Origin: Pseudomonadota bacterium
GTDB taxonomy: Bacteria; Pseudomonadota; Gammaproteobacteria; Acidiferrobacterales; Acidiferrobacteraceae
Direction of reading: 5' to 3'
Length of the DNA stretch: 52,607 nucleotides
NCBI GenBank assembly: GCA_021819245.1
Contig: JAKARI010000018.1
Span: 1 to 52,607, forward strand
Shown here: positions 16,441-24,627 of the stretch, one piece after another
Layout of the letters: each line of letters begins with the position of its first letter
How positions within the stretch are numbered: the stretch's first letter is position 1
The notes under the pieces: generated by a model
Told to the model about the DNA's origin: nothing
The model's input: only the letters and a program-made list of their open reading frames with translations
The model's database searches: none
Translations under genes and position numbers: made by a program

Positions 16441-18008
16441 GTCAGCACCACCTCCTCCAAGGCGCTGCCCGGCGCCCCGCTCTGAACGCTGCCGTGCAGA
16501 TACAAAAACCCGTCGCGCGTAAGCGTCGCGTAGCGGGCGCGTATCCCTTCGGCGATGCGCCGGATCTTGCTCTCGACCCGCGCGCGGCTCCCCGGGACCT
16601 GCTCGTTATAGTGGTAATGCAGCGCCATCGGGATCGGCAGGCCCCGCTCGACATTGAGGTGCGTAAAGATCTTCACCCCGACGTCGAGATCGGCGGTCGC
16701 CTCCTCCACGGTATCGAGCCTTGCGTAATAGGCGATGTTGCGCACCTGCACCTCCGGAAACCCATCGCCTACATTGATGAACCGCTCACCATGCCCCATG
16801 TCCCCATACCAGCCGCCATGGTGCTCGCCGACATACTCGATCTCGCTCATATTATTGATGAGCAAGGTGGCGATGAGCCTACGCATGCCATCATGCGGCA
16901 TACCCTCACCCTTGCCCCATCCGTCGGTGGCACTCGCTGCGCGGATCGCCTCGTAGACTGCAAGCCGCGCGCGGTCGGCATCGAGATGAAGCGTCTGCCG
17001 GTAGAGCGCGGCGTTGTCGATGAAGCGGTAGGCACTGACATCGCCGTGGGCGTCCGGCACATGCACGCGTATGGCATCGGTATCGGTATCGACACCGATC
17101 AGAAGGATGTCGGTCGCCGCCCCGCAACAAAACGTGTTTTCGATAGCGCGCCGAAACTCATAGAGCCGCTCGAGTGCCGCCTCGGTCGCGGCGCGCTCGT
17201 TGCTCCCGTGCGCCGCGCACCCCTGATGAGCAGGATCGAGCGAGCTGCCGTGATAGACCGCCACCTTGAGATAGCGGGTCTGCCCATCGGCCGTCACCGG
17301 GAAGCCCTCGCGATAGCGGCGCAGCTCGGCGCGCTCCCAGTGATGCACATCCTCCTCGACATCAAACATCGTCCCCGCAAAGGCGCTGCGCTTGACGAGC
17401 GATGCCGAAGGGATCCGCAGGATGTACGGAAACAGGCCCTTCAAGCGTCCGTCCGCGCACGCCGAGACATTCATGGCGTGAAACCCACAGTCGACCAAAA
17501 GCGCGTCCCAGCCCTGGCCCGCGGCCAGTTCCTCGCGTACGCGCTCGCCAAACTGCGCCACCGCGCCGGCGAGCGCCGCGAATACCGCGTGGGCATACAA
17601 GGCGCCCATGTCCGGGCCCCGCACCCAGGCACGCTCCAGCACCGGGACCGGCAGCTCGAACCCCAGGCGCGTGCGCGCCCTGTCCTGGGCGCGCGCCACA
17701 AAGTCCGCGCCCCGCCCCAGGTCTGCGATCTCCTGCAGGGTCGGCACGATGCGGTCAAACCGCCCTGTGATGCCCTGCTCGCAGGCGAACAATCGGGCGT
17801 TTTCGTTGCGGTCGACGAGCGCATGGCGGCAACCCCGATCGGGCAGTGTGGCGCATGCCGGGTGCGCGACACCCAGGGCCTGGGCGCGCGCCGCACCCGC
17901 GCGCGGCCACCCGGGCCGGGCCGGGCCGGCCGACGCCTGGCCCAGAAGACCGCCGCGCGCACGCCGCAGGGTGGAGGATCTGCGCGTATCCACGGCGCTA
18001 GCCCTCAC
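16437..18008 (-). CDS. csoSCA: CsoSCA (CsoS3), carboxysomal carbonic anhydrase
   Basis: A 523-residue epsilon/beta-class carbonic anhydrase. The zinc ligands and catalytic pair can be read directly: SACADGRLKG gives Cys184, Asp186 and Arg188; VYHGSSLDPAHQGCAAHGSN gives His253 and Cys264, the 11-residue spacing known for the Halothiobacillus enzyme. It dehydrates bicarbonate to CO2 next to Rubisco inside the shell. The N-terminal 70 residues are basic and Ala/Pro-rich, fitting the disordered region that docks the enzyme to Rubisco. The start is a GTG at 18008; an in-frame stop lies shortly upstream and the ribosome site is weak. Confidence 0.94.
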   Translation of the reverse strand: MRASAVDTRRSSTLRRARGGLLGQASAGPARPGWPRAGAARAQALGVAHPACATLPDRGCRHALVDRNENARLFACEQGITGRFDRIVPTLQEIADLGRGADFVARAQDRARTRLGFELPVPVLERAWVRGPDMGALYAHAVFAALAGAVAQFGERVREELAAGQGWDALLVDCGFHAMNVSACADGRLKGLFPYILRIPSASLVKRSAFAGTMFDVEEDVHHWERAELRRYREGFPVTADGQTRYLKVAVYHGSSLDPAHQGCAAHGSNERAATEAALERLYEFRRAIENTFCCGAATDILLIGVDTDTDAIRVHVPDAHGDVSAYRFIDNAALYRQTLHLDADRARLAVYEAIRAASATDGWGKGEGMPHDGMRRLIATLLINNMSEIEYVGEHHGGWYGDMGHGERFINVGDGFPEVQVRNIAYYARLDTVEEATADLDVGVKIFTHLNVERGLPIPMALHYHYNEQVPGSRARVESKIRRIAEGIRARYATLTRDGFLYLHGSVQSGAPGSALEEVVLT

Positions 18009-18038
18009 CCTCGGTGCACGACGCCCGCACGCCGCCTG

Positions 18039-20531
18039 TCATCCCCGTGCCCCTCCCGAGTAGGTCACGACCGAACCCTTGGGGGAGTTGCCGCTGCTGC
18101 CCGTGACCTTGCCCTCCGGCACCGGCACGGCCAGCGCGCGCTCGCGGTTGCCCGCGGCCGACATCACGCAATTGCGCGCCACGCCCCGCTGCGTGGGGTT
18201 GCGGCCCTGCGCCCAATGCCCCTCGGTGCCGGTCACGCGCCCGCTGCGGCTCCAGTCATCGCCCGTGATGCGCCACGCCCCCGGGGCCGGCGGCGCTGCC
18301 GCCGGTGCCTCGGGCGCCGGTGCCAAAGCGGCCTCCGGCCGCGCCTGTGCGCTCCCGCGGAATTCCGGTGTCCCGGTCACAAGCCCGCGTGCGAGATTGA
18401 TGGGCCCCGTGATGCGCCCGCCCTCTTCGCCGGCATGGCCGGTGATGCGCGAACGCCCCTGCCGGGCGGGCGACACCACGCTAAACTCCGCCACCGGCGC
18501 GTCCGTACGACCCGCCTCGTCCTGCGGGGGCGACACAAATCGGTGGCTGGCCATGGGGTGCGGCGCCCTGCGCGCGGACAGCTCCGCCTGCAGCGAGCGC
18601 ACGCGGTTTTCGAGCTCCTCGAACCGCGGCTTGCAGCCGCAGCCGCCCGCGCAGCCGCCGGTCCCGGGCTGTCCGTCGCGTGCCTGTCCCGCCGATGCGT
18701 GATGATCCATCACCGCCTCCTCGCGCCCTGCGTAGGGCGTGCCGCTTACCGTCAGTTCGGCCCCGGCCTCGTTGCCGGTCATGCCATCGCGCCCACCCAT
18801 GGCCGGGCCGCTCACGACATGGCCGCGGTCGGTGCGCGTAAGACCCACCTTGCGCGCACCCGCCTGCGGGGTGCTCCCGCACTGGGCGTAATGCTCCCGC
18901 CCGTAATACGCCACTCCGGTGACGGGCCAGCACCCTCCCCGCTCGTCACCTGTCGTTTTTGGGGGCTTGTCCATCCCCGTACCCGTCACCGCCGCGCCGC
19001 CCAGCCCCGTCATGACCTGCACCTTGTCGGGCGCGCCGCCGCATAACTGCGGACCGTTGTAGTGGGTGCCGGTCACGCGCTGGCAGGATCCCGGCTCGTT
19101 GCCCGTCACCTTTTCGGACCGATCCACGATATTGCCGGTGATGCGCTGCTGCCTGTCCGTCTGGCTCTCCAGGACCTTCGGGCCCCTGGTCGGCTCGGGC
19201 TTGGTGCGGCACACCGATGCAAAGGTTTCGGGGCTGAGGTATTCCGTCCCCGTGAGGGTCCGGCATGACCCGGCCTCGAGACCCGTGATCCGCCCGCTTG
19301 CCCCCACCGCCGTCCCCGATACCGGCCGGCCGGCTATGGTATGCGTCAAGGCGACCTTCTTCGGGGCCCCATTTATGGTCATGCGCGCAGCCCCCGCGTC
19401 GGCGTACTGCGACCCGGTCACCCGGGCCGCCGCCCCCGGCTCGGCGCCGGTGACCCGGTTTACACGCGCCTCATCGCTGCCGCTTACCGGCAGGCCCTGG
19501 CGCGCCGTGCGCCCGACCGCCACTTTTGCCGGATGCGCGGGCGCGGCGCTGTCGCACGCCGCCGCGAAATGATCGCCGCCGACGTATTCGGTCCCGGTCA
19601 CCGCGCGGCAGACCCCGGCCTCCGTGCCCGTCACGGCGCGCGCCGAGTTGATGAAGGTCCCCGTCACCGCCACGCTGGCCCCGGTCTGCCCGACCTGCAC
19701 CTTCGCCGGCCCAGGCCGCGGGCGCGTGTCGCAAAACCGCGTATAGTGCTCGGCCCCGAGGTACTCGGTACCGGTGATTGCGCGGCACGAGCCGGCCTCC
19801 GTACCCGTGATCGCGGGCGCGCGGTGCACCTGGCTTCCGGTCACGGCGCTGCCGGCAAGCGTCGCATCCGTCTCGACCTTGGCCGGGGCCTCCGGCCTGC
19901 GCCGCCGGGCGCCCGTAGGCCGCGCGGGCGCGGCCTCCCCGCGGCCACGAGCGGCTTGTTCCTGCCGATGCCTGCGCGCAAACTCGCGCGCGCGGCCGGT
20001 CTCGAGATACCGTTCACGGGCGGCCGCCGACAACAATCCGTTGCGCACCGGAATCGCCACCTTGCCGCGCTCTGCGAGTGAACGGCGCCGCGCCTTGCAC
20101 AGAGTGCGCACACTCGCGTCGCGCCCTCCCGACGCGCTGCCCTCGCCCTCGGCCGTTGCGCACACGGCATCGAGCACCGCGTCCTCAACGGTGGCCGCCC
20201 CCGGTGGCACGGCCTGCAGCGCGGTATCGGCCGCGGGCGTCACACCAGGCGATGACACGGTCGCACTTGCACCCGCGCCGGTATCGCGCGCCCCGGTGCT
20301 CGCGCGCTGTGCGCGCCGCAGGGCCTGGGCCTCGCGCCCGCGCGGCCTTACGGCCTGACCCTGCCCCGCGGTCGCAACCGCCGCGCCGGCCGTGGCCGCA
20401 GCAGGCCTTGGCGGCGTCGCGCGCACCCCCGACCGTCCCGGCCCACGCGCCCTTTGCTCTGCCTGCCGGCGCCGCATCTCCTGCGCCAAGGCCCGGCCAT
20501 GCAGACGGCCCGCTTCGGATAACTCCGACAT
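18039..20531 (-). CDS. csoS2: CsoS2, carboxysome scaffold (two predicted isoforms)
   Basis: An 830-residue intrinsically disordered scaffold. The N-terminal part (about 1-235) carries basic Rubisco-binding repeats, for example RRRSLAERGKVAI. The middle part has six to seven M-repeats built on VTGT/ITGT motifs with paired Cys (AGSCRAITGTEYLG, AGVCRAVTGTEYVG, PGSCQRVTGTHY). The C-terminal part ends in ITG/VTG motifs and the terminal peptide GSVVTYSGG, which anchors to the shell. The start at 20531 is preferred over 20552 because GAGGGGGA sits just upstream. A -1 frameshift signal at Lys525 predicts a 528-residue short form. The gene follows cbbS by 63 nt. Confidence 0.95.
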   Translation of the reverse strand: MSELSEAGRLHGRALAQEMRRRQAEQRARGPGRSGVRATPPRPAAATAGAAVATAGQGQAVRPRGREAQALRRAQRASTGARDTGAGASATVSSPGVTPAADTALQAVPPGAATVEDAVLDAVCATAEGEGSASGGRDASVRTLCKARRRSLAERGKVAIPVRNGLLSAAARERYLETGRAREFARRHRQEQAARGRGEAAPARPTGARRRRPEAPAKVETDATLAGSAVTGSQVHRAPAITGTEAGSCRAITGTEYLGAEHYTRFCDTRPRPGPAKVQVGQTGASVAVTGTFINSARAVTGTEAGVCRAVTGTEYVGGDHFAAACDSAAPAHPAKVAVGRTARQGLPVSGSDEARVNRVTGAEPGAAARVTGSQYADAGAARMTINGAPKKVALTHTIAGRPVSGTAVGASGRITGLEAGSCRTLTGTEYLSPETFASVCRTKPEPTRGPKVLESQTDRQQRITGNIVDRSEKVTGNEPGSCQRVTGTHYNGPQLCGGAPDKVQVMTGLGGAAVTGTGMDKPPKTTGDERGGCWPVTGVAYYGREHYAQCGSTPQAGARKVGLTRTDRGHVVSGPAMGGRDGMTGNEAGAELTVSGTPYAGREEAVMDHHASAGQARDGQPGTGGCAGGCGCKPRFEELENRVRSLQAELSARRAPHPMASHRFVSPPQDEAGRTDAPVAEFSVVSPARQGRSRITGHAGEEGGRITGPINLARGLVTGTPEFRGSAQARPEAALAPAPEAPAAAPPAPGAWRITGDDWSRSGRVTGTEGHWAQGRNPTQRGVARNCVMSAAGNRERALAVPVPEGKVTGSSGNSPKGSVVTYSGGARG
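18925..18963 (-). promoter_or_regulatory. Candidate -1 programmed ribosomal frameshift element in csoS2
   Basis: On the minus strand the slippery heptamer C CCA AAA (18963-18957) lies in the correct phase (codons Pro524, Lys525). Six bases later a hairpin can form from GGTGACG and CGTCACC, a perfect 7-bp stem with a 19-nt loop. In the -1 frame three codons (Asn-Asp-Arg) lead to TGA, which falls inside the stem. The truncated protein would lack the last M-repeats and the shell-anchoring C-terminus. Frameshifting that yields CsoS2A and CsoS2B is established in Halothiobacillus. Confidence 0.72.
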
Positions 20532-20594
20532 AGTGTCCCCCTCTAGGCCCATGACCCGATGCGACTCGAATCCGGCCCGTACGACTCAGTGTCT

Positions 20595-20927
20595 TTAAGA
20601 ACCCCGATGGACGACAAACGACAACCCCTGGCTCTGGGTGTAGTTGTCGTAGCCGATCAGGCGAATCAGGTGGTTGGGATACTCCCGCCGGCAGGCCTCG
20701 ATCTCCGCTAGCACCGTATCGGCATTGCGCTCCCCGAACATCGGCAGCTTCCACATATACCAGTAATAGGTAAACGGCCGGTTGGGCTCTATATGCTCCA
20801 CTGCCGGATTCCAGCCCTGCGCGATGATGTACTGAATCTGCGCGCGGGTCTGCTCAGCGGACAACGGCGGGAGATACGAGAATGTCTCGTACCGGCGGAC
20901 TTGCTTGTACTCTTGCACATCGGCCAT
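20595..20927 (-). CDS. cbbS: Rubisco small subunit, form I
   Basis: A 110-residue form I small subunit. Family marks include [10 protein letters not shown] at the N-terminus, [13 protein letters not shown] in the middle and [13 protein letters not shown] near the end. It assembles with CbbL into the L8S8 holoenzyme packaged in the carboxysome. The gene lies 42 nt after cbbL with its own ribosome binding site (AAGGAGAT just before the ATG). Confidence 0.97.
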   Translation of the reverse strand: MADVQEYKQVRRYETFSYLPPLSAEQTRAQIQYIIAQGWNPAVEHIEPNRPFTYYWYMWKLPMFGERNADTVLAEIEACRREYPNHLIRLIGYDNYTQSQGLSFVVHRGS

Positions 20928-20969
20928 GGCGATCTCCTTAAACTCGATAGACGTGTCTGATCACGGACA

Positions 20970-22388
20970 TTAGCGGTTCTGAACGTCGAGCTTGTCGACG
21001 GTATCGAACTCGAACTTGATCTCCTTCCACGTCTCCAGGGCGATCTTGAGCTCGGGCGAATGGCGCGCAGCATTGGTCAAGATGGCCTTGCCTTCCTTCT
21101 CGACGTCCACACCGCGGTTGCGGGCCTCGACGCACGCCTCGAGCGCCACGCGATTGGCGGCCGCACCCGCGGCATTGCCCCACGGATGACCCAAGGTGCC
21201 GCCGCCGAACTGAAATACCGCATCATCGCCGAAGATGGCGAGCAACGACGGCATGTGCCAGACATGGATACCGCCCGAGGCCACCGCGAAGGCCCCCGGC
21301 ATCGCGCCCCAATCCTGATCAAAGAAGATGCCGCGATTGCGGTCTTCCGGGATGTAGGACTCGCGCAGCAGATCGATCCAGCCGAGCGTCGAGGCGCGAT
21401 CGCCTTCGAGCTTGCCGACCACGGTCCCGGTATGGAGGTGGTCGCCGCCGGACAGGCGCAGGGCCTTCGTGAGCACGCGGAAATGGATACCGTGGTGCGG
21501 GTTACGGTCGATCACGGCATGCATGGCGCGATGGATATGCAGCAAGACACCGTTCTTGCGGCACCAGCGCGCAAGCCCGGTGTTGGCGCAAAAGCCCCCG
21601 GTCAGATAGTCGTGCATGATGATCGGCATGCGCAGTTCCTTGGCGAACTCGGCACGCTCGTACATCTCCTCGGGCGACGGTGCGGTGACGTTCAGGTAGT
21701 GCCCCTTGCGTTCACCGGTCTGGGCCTCGGCATTGTGAATGGCGTCGGCCACGAACAGGAAGCGGTCACGCCAGCGCATAAACGGCTGGGAATTGACGTT
21801 CTCGTCGTCCTTCGTGAAGTCGAGACCGCCGCGCAACGCCTCATAGACCGCGCGGCCGTAGTTCTTGGCCGAAAGACCGAGCTTGGGCTTGATCGTGCAG
21901 CCGAGCATCGGCCGGCCGTACTTGTCCATCTTGTCGCGCTCGACCTGAATGCCGTGCGGCGGGCCGTTGCAGGTCATGACATAATGCAGCGGGAAGCGCA
22001 CGTCCTCCAGGCGCAGCGAGCGCACCGCCTTGAATCCGAACACGTTGCCGACAAGCGACGTGAATACGTTTACCACCGACCCCTCCTCGAAGAGGTCGAT
22101 CGGATAGGCGACGAAGGCGTAGAAAGATGTGTCGTCGCCCGGGACGTCTTCGATGCGATAGGCGCGCCCCTTGTAGTAGTCGAGGTCCGTCAGCAGATCC
22201 GTCCAGACCGTAGTCCAGGTCCCTGTGGAGGACTCAGCCGCCACGGCCGCCGCCGCCTCTTCCCGGTCGACACCGGGCTGCGGCACGATCTTGAAACACG
22301 CGAGAATATCCGAGTCCAAAGGCACGTAGTCCGGAGCCCAATACGTCTGGCGGTACTCCTTGACGCCGGCTTCATATTTCCCAGCCAT
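20970..22388 (-). CDS. cbbL: Rubisco large subunit, form IA
   Basis: A 472-residue form I Rubisco large subunit. Catalytic residues are visible: TIKPKLG (Lys167, Lys169), the carbamylated lysine in FTKDDE (Lys193), HIHRAMHAV, and loop 6 [10 protein letters not shown]. The N-terminus [21 protein letters not shown] is that of carboxysomal form IA. The start at 22388 is chosen because GGAGGA lies just upstream and homologs begin MA(V/G)K; the 18-residue extension to 22442 crosses the predicted transcription start. First gene of the carbon superoperon. Confidence 0.98.
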   Translation of the reverse strand: MAGKYEAGVKEYRQTYWAPDYVPLDSDILACFKIVPQPGVDREEAAAAVAAESSTGTWTTVWTDLLTDLDYYKGRAYRIEDVPGDDTSFYAFVAYPIDLFEEGSVVNVFTSLVGNVFGFKAVRSLRLEDVRFPLHYVMTCNGPPHGIQVERDKMDKYGRPMLGCTIKPKLGLSAKNYGRAVYEALRGGLDFTKDDENVNSQPFMRWRDRFLFVADAIHNAEAQTGERKGHYLNVTAPSPEEMYERAEFAKELRMPIIMHDYLTGGFCANTGLARWCRKNGVLLHIHRAMHAVIDRNPHHGIHFRVLTKALRLSGGDHLHTGTVVGKLEGDRASTLGWIDLLRESYIPEDRNRGIFFDQDWGAMPGAFAVASGGIHVWHMPSLLAIFGDDAVFQFGGGTLGHPWGNAAGAAANRVALEACVEARNRGVDVEKEGKAILTNAARHSPELKIALETWKEIKFEFDTVDKLDVQNR

Positions 22389-22442
22389 AGATCCTCCTGA
22401 AGTAACGGTCAACTCGACCTGCAAAGCGGCTTTAAGGCGCAC

Positions 22443-22515
22443 ACTCTACAAAGGCCGACCCATAAGTCCAAGTAAAAAAAAATTAATGTAACGTTTTATT
22501 AGACCATATCGTTAA
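22443..22515 (-). promoter_or_regulatory. cbbL promoter and upstream CbbR-type site
   Basis: On the minus strand a TTGGAC box (22466-22471) and a TAGAGT box (22443-22448) are exactly 17 bp apart, predicting a start near 22436 and a leader of about 48 nt. An AT-rich block lies upstream, containing the inverted repeat TTA-N11-TAA (22499-22515), centred near -71, the usual spot of a LysR-type activation site. Together this fits CbbR-activated transcription of the whole operon. Confidence 0.6.
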
Positions 22516-23230
22516 TAGAGGCCAGCGGGCGACCTGCTACCCCCGCCGACAGCGTGCCTCCGCCCCCCACCGGAAAGGCGGGCCCCGTCGCGACCCCGCG
22601 CTGCGCCTCCTGGCCCCTGGCAATCATGCGTTGCGATCGATGGCAATCCGGCATTCCGGTTCATTGCGATCACAGGGGGGCATGTCGGGGCCCATTGTTC
22701 ACAAGAGGGGCGCGTGGACGCAAGATACAGCAGGATGTTGTGGGCTCACGGGCCACCCCTGGCCATTCGTCCGGAAGGGGCATGCCCGCAGAAGGGCTGT
22801 GTGGGGTCTTTTCGTGAGATGATCGCACCAATGCTCTCGAAATGCCCGGGCGCGCGCCGCGCCGCATGCCTCTTACGGCGCTCTTTTGAATACCAGGCGA
22901 TTGCTGGGGGCTATGGGACATCATGACCCGCAGCCGGCGACGGGGATGCTGCCGCCCAGGTCCGACCGTATCCTGCGCCCGCGGTCATAGCGACGGGCCG
23001 TTTTGCGGGTCCCGGCTCGTCCCCCGGCATGCCGAGCGTCCGGCCGCCAGGGATCACCTATAGCCCTCGGGGGCACGGCGCCGCGGGGGACATGGCACGA
23101 TCATCGCCTCCGACAGGCCCACCACGCCCGGTGCGCAGGACATCGACCGCGAGCCTTTTTACGAGGCATGGCCCGTCGGGCGTGAACCTCGCCCGGCGTC
23201 CGCCCGTTGTAAGGTGTCTCTCGTGGGCGA
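22516..23230. other. GC-rich central part of the cbbL-cbbR intergenic region
   Basis: About 700 bp separate the two AT-rich promoter islands. Open frames here are short, Arg/Pro/Gly-rich and without recognisable motifs, so I see no gene. It is unusually long for a divergent LysR-type control region. Confidence 0.5.
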
Positions 23231-23237
23231 TTGCGGC

Positions 23238-23270
23238 TTTACACGCTTTCGCATTTTATTATAATAAAAT
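23238..23270 (+). promoter_or_regulatory. cbbR promoter overlapped by an 18-bp perfect palindrome
   Basis: A TTTACA box (23238-23243) and a perfect TATAAT box (23260-23265) are 16 bp apart. The -10 box lies inside the perfect palindrome ATTTTATTATAATAAAAT (23253-23270). Binding there would block RNA polymerase, as expected of LysR-type autorepression. Which protein binds is inferred, not shown. Confidence 0.6.
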
Positions 23271-23303
23271 ATCATTACTAATACGTTAAACTACAACACG
23301 CTC

Positions 23304-24227
23304 ATGTTCCTGCGCCGCCTCACGCTCCATCAATTAAAGATCTTCCTGTCGCTCGCGCGCCACCTGAACATGACACGGGCGGCCGAGGAACTCCATATGA
23401 CGCCGGCGGCCCTCTCCATACAGATCAAGCAATTGGCGGGCACGGTCGGCGCCCCGCTTCACGAACAGATCGGCAAGCGGCTGTTTCTGACCGAGGCCGG
23501 CCGCCTCGTGTACGCCGGGGCCCTCGACGTATTCGATCGCCTTGAGCGCCTCTCGGCGGACCTCGCCGCCGACCAGGGGCTCGAGCGCGGCAATCTCAGG
23601 CTTTCCATCATCACCACCGCGCAATACTTCGCGCCGCACTTCCTGGGGGCCTTCTGCAAGCGCCACTCCGGGATCGAGGCCACCCTGGAGATCGCCAACC
23701 GCGACCAGCTCATAGAGCGCCTCAAACACAATCAAGACGACCTCTATATCATGGGCCAGGCGCCTGAGCATCTGAGCGTGACCGCGCAGCCGTTCATGGA
23801 AAATCCGCTCGTATTGGTGGCGCCCGCCGATCACCCGCTGGCCACCGAGCGCGACATCGCCCCCGAACGCCTGGCCGATGAATCCTTCATCATGCGCGAG
23901 CCGGGCTCGGGCACGCGGCTTGCCGCCGAACGCTTCTTTAAACGACACGGCGTGGAACTCAAGATCCGCATGACCCTTGGCAGCAACGAGGCGGTCAAGC
24001 AGGCGGTGGCAGGCGGACTCGGGGTGGCCGTGCTGTCAGGCCACACACTGACCCTCGACGCGGCCTCCGGGGCGTTCGCGGTGCTCGACGTGCATGGCTT
24101 CCCGTTGCGCCGCCAATGGTATGTGATCACCCCCTCGAATAAGCAGCTCTCGCCGGTGGCGCGGGCGTTTTTGCATTACCTCACCGAAGAGGGGGCCTCT
24201 CGCAGTCACGACCCTATCCCCTCGTAA
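23304..24227 (+). CDS. cbbR: CbbR, LysR-type regulator of the CO2-fixation operon
   Basis: A 307-residue LysR-type regulator. The N-terminal helix-turn-helix is LNMTRAAEELHMTPAALSIQIKQL; the effector domain follows from about residue 90 (GNLRLSIITTAQYFAPHFL) with the CbbR-like FMENPLVLVAPADHPLA and MREPGSGTR segments. It is transcribed divergently from cbbL, the standard arrangement. CbbR proteins activate Calvin-cycle operons and respond to metabolites such as RuBP or NADPH. No clear ribosome binding site precedes the ATG. Confidence 0.92.
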   Translation: MFLRRLTLHQLKIFLSLARHLNMTRAAEELHMTPAALSIQIKQLAGTVGAPLHEQIGKRLFLTEAGRLVYAGALDVFDRLERLSADLAADQGLERGNLRLSIITTAQYFAPHFLGAFCKRHSGIEATLEIANRDQLIERLKHNQDDLYIMGQAPEHLSVTAQPFMENPLVLVAPADHPLATERDIAPERLADESFIMREPGSGTRLAAERFFKRHGVELKIRMTLGSNEAVKQAVAGGLGVAVLSGHTLTLDAASGAFAVLDVHGFPLRRQWYVITPSNKQLSPVARAFLHYLTEEGASRSHDPIPS

Positions 24228-24311
24228 TGGCCCGCGGCGCGTGTCGCGCCATCAAGGGCGGCTGCGCTATACTGGGGCCCATCGGGACTCACCACACAGG
24301 GGGAATCGATC

Positions 24312-24575
24312 ATGACCCACAAGATCCTCGAAAACGACCGCGAGCTGCCAAGTCTCCACCCGCAAGACAATGCCGTGCATTGGTCGCTCTTTCGCCGCCG
24401 CAAGGAGGCCGAGCAGTACCTCGAGCACATGCGTCTGGACACCGGCTATGAACTGATCGGCGGCCACAGCCACGACAGCATCGGCGATTACTGGTGGGTC
24501 GGGCTGCGCGTACCCTCGATTGCCGATTGGGGCCATTCGCGGGCGGTCAACAAGCACGCCCGCCACGGCGACTAG
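24312..24575 (+). CDS. Small conserved-looking hypothetical protein
   Basis: An 87-residue protein I do not recognise. It is charged and compact, with VHWSLFRRRKEAEQYLEHM, then DTGYELIGGHSHDSIGDYWWVGLRVP, rich in His, Trp and Tyr. A GGGGGAATC site lies before the ATG, supporting translation. Codon use matches the neighbours. It stands between cbbR and hflX (convergent) and may be monocistronic. No signal peptide or membrane segment. Confidence 0.65.
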   Translation: MTHKILENDRELPSLHPQDNAVHWSLFRRRKEAEQYLEHMRLDTGYELIGGHSHDSIGDYWWVGLRVPSIADWGHSRAVNKHARHGD

Positions 24576-24627
24576 CGCCTCGCCGGACAAGCCGGACGCC
24601 GGCCTTAAGGGTCCCGCCGCCCGCGCT

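Noticed and set aside
16494-19046. An 850-codon plus-strand open frame
   Set aside because: It is antisense to csoSCA and csoS2, both clearly real; composition is Arg/His/Pro-rich as in shadow frames.
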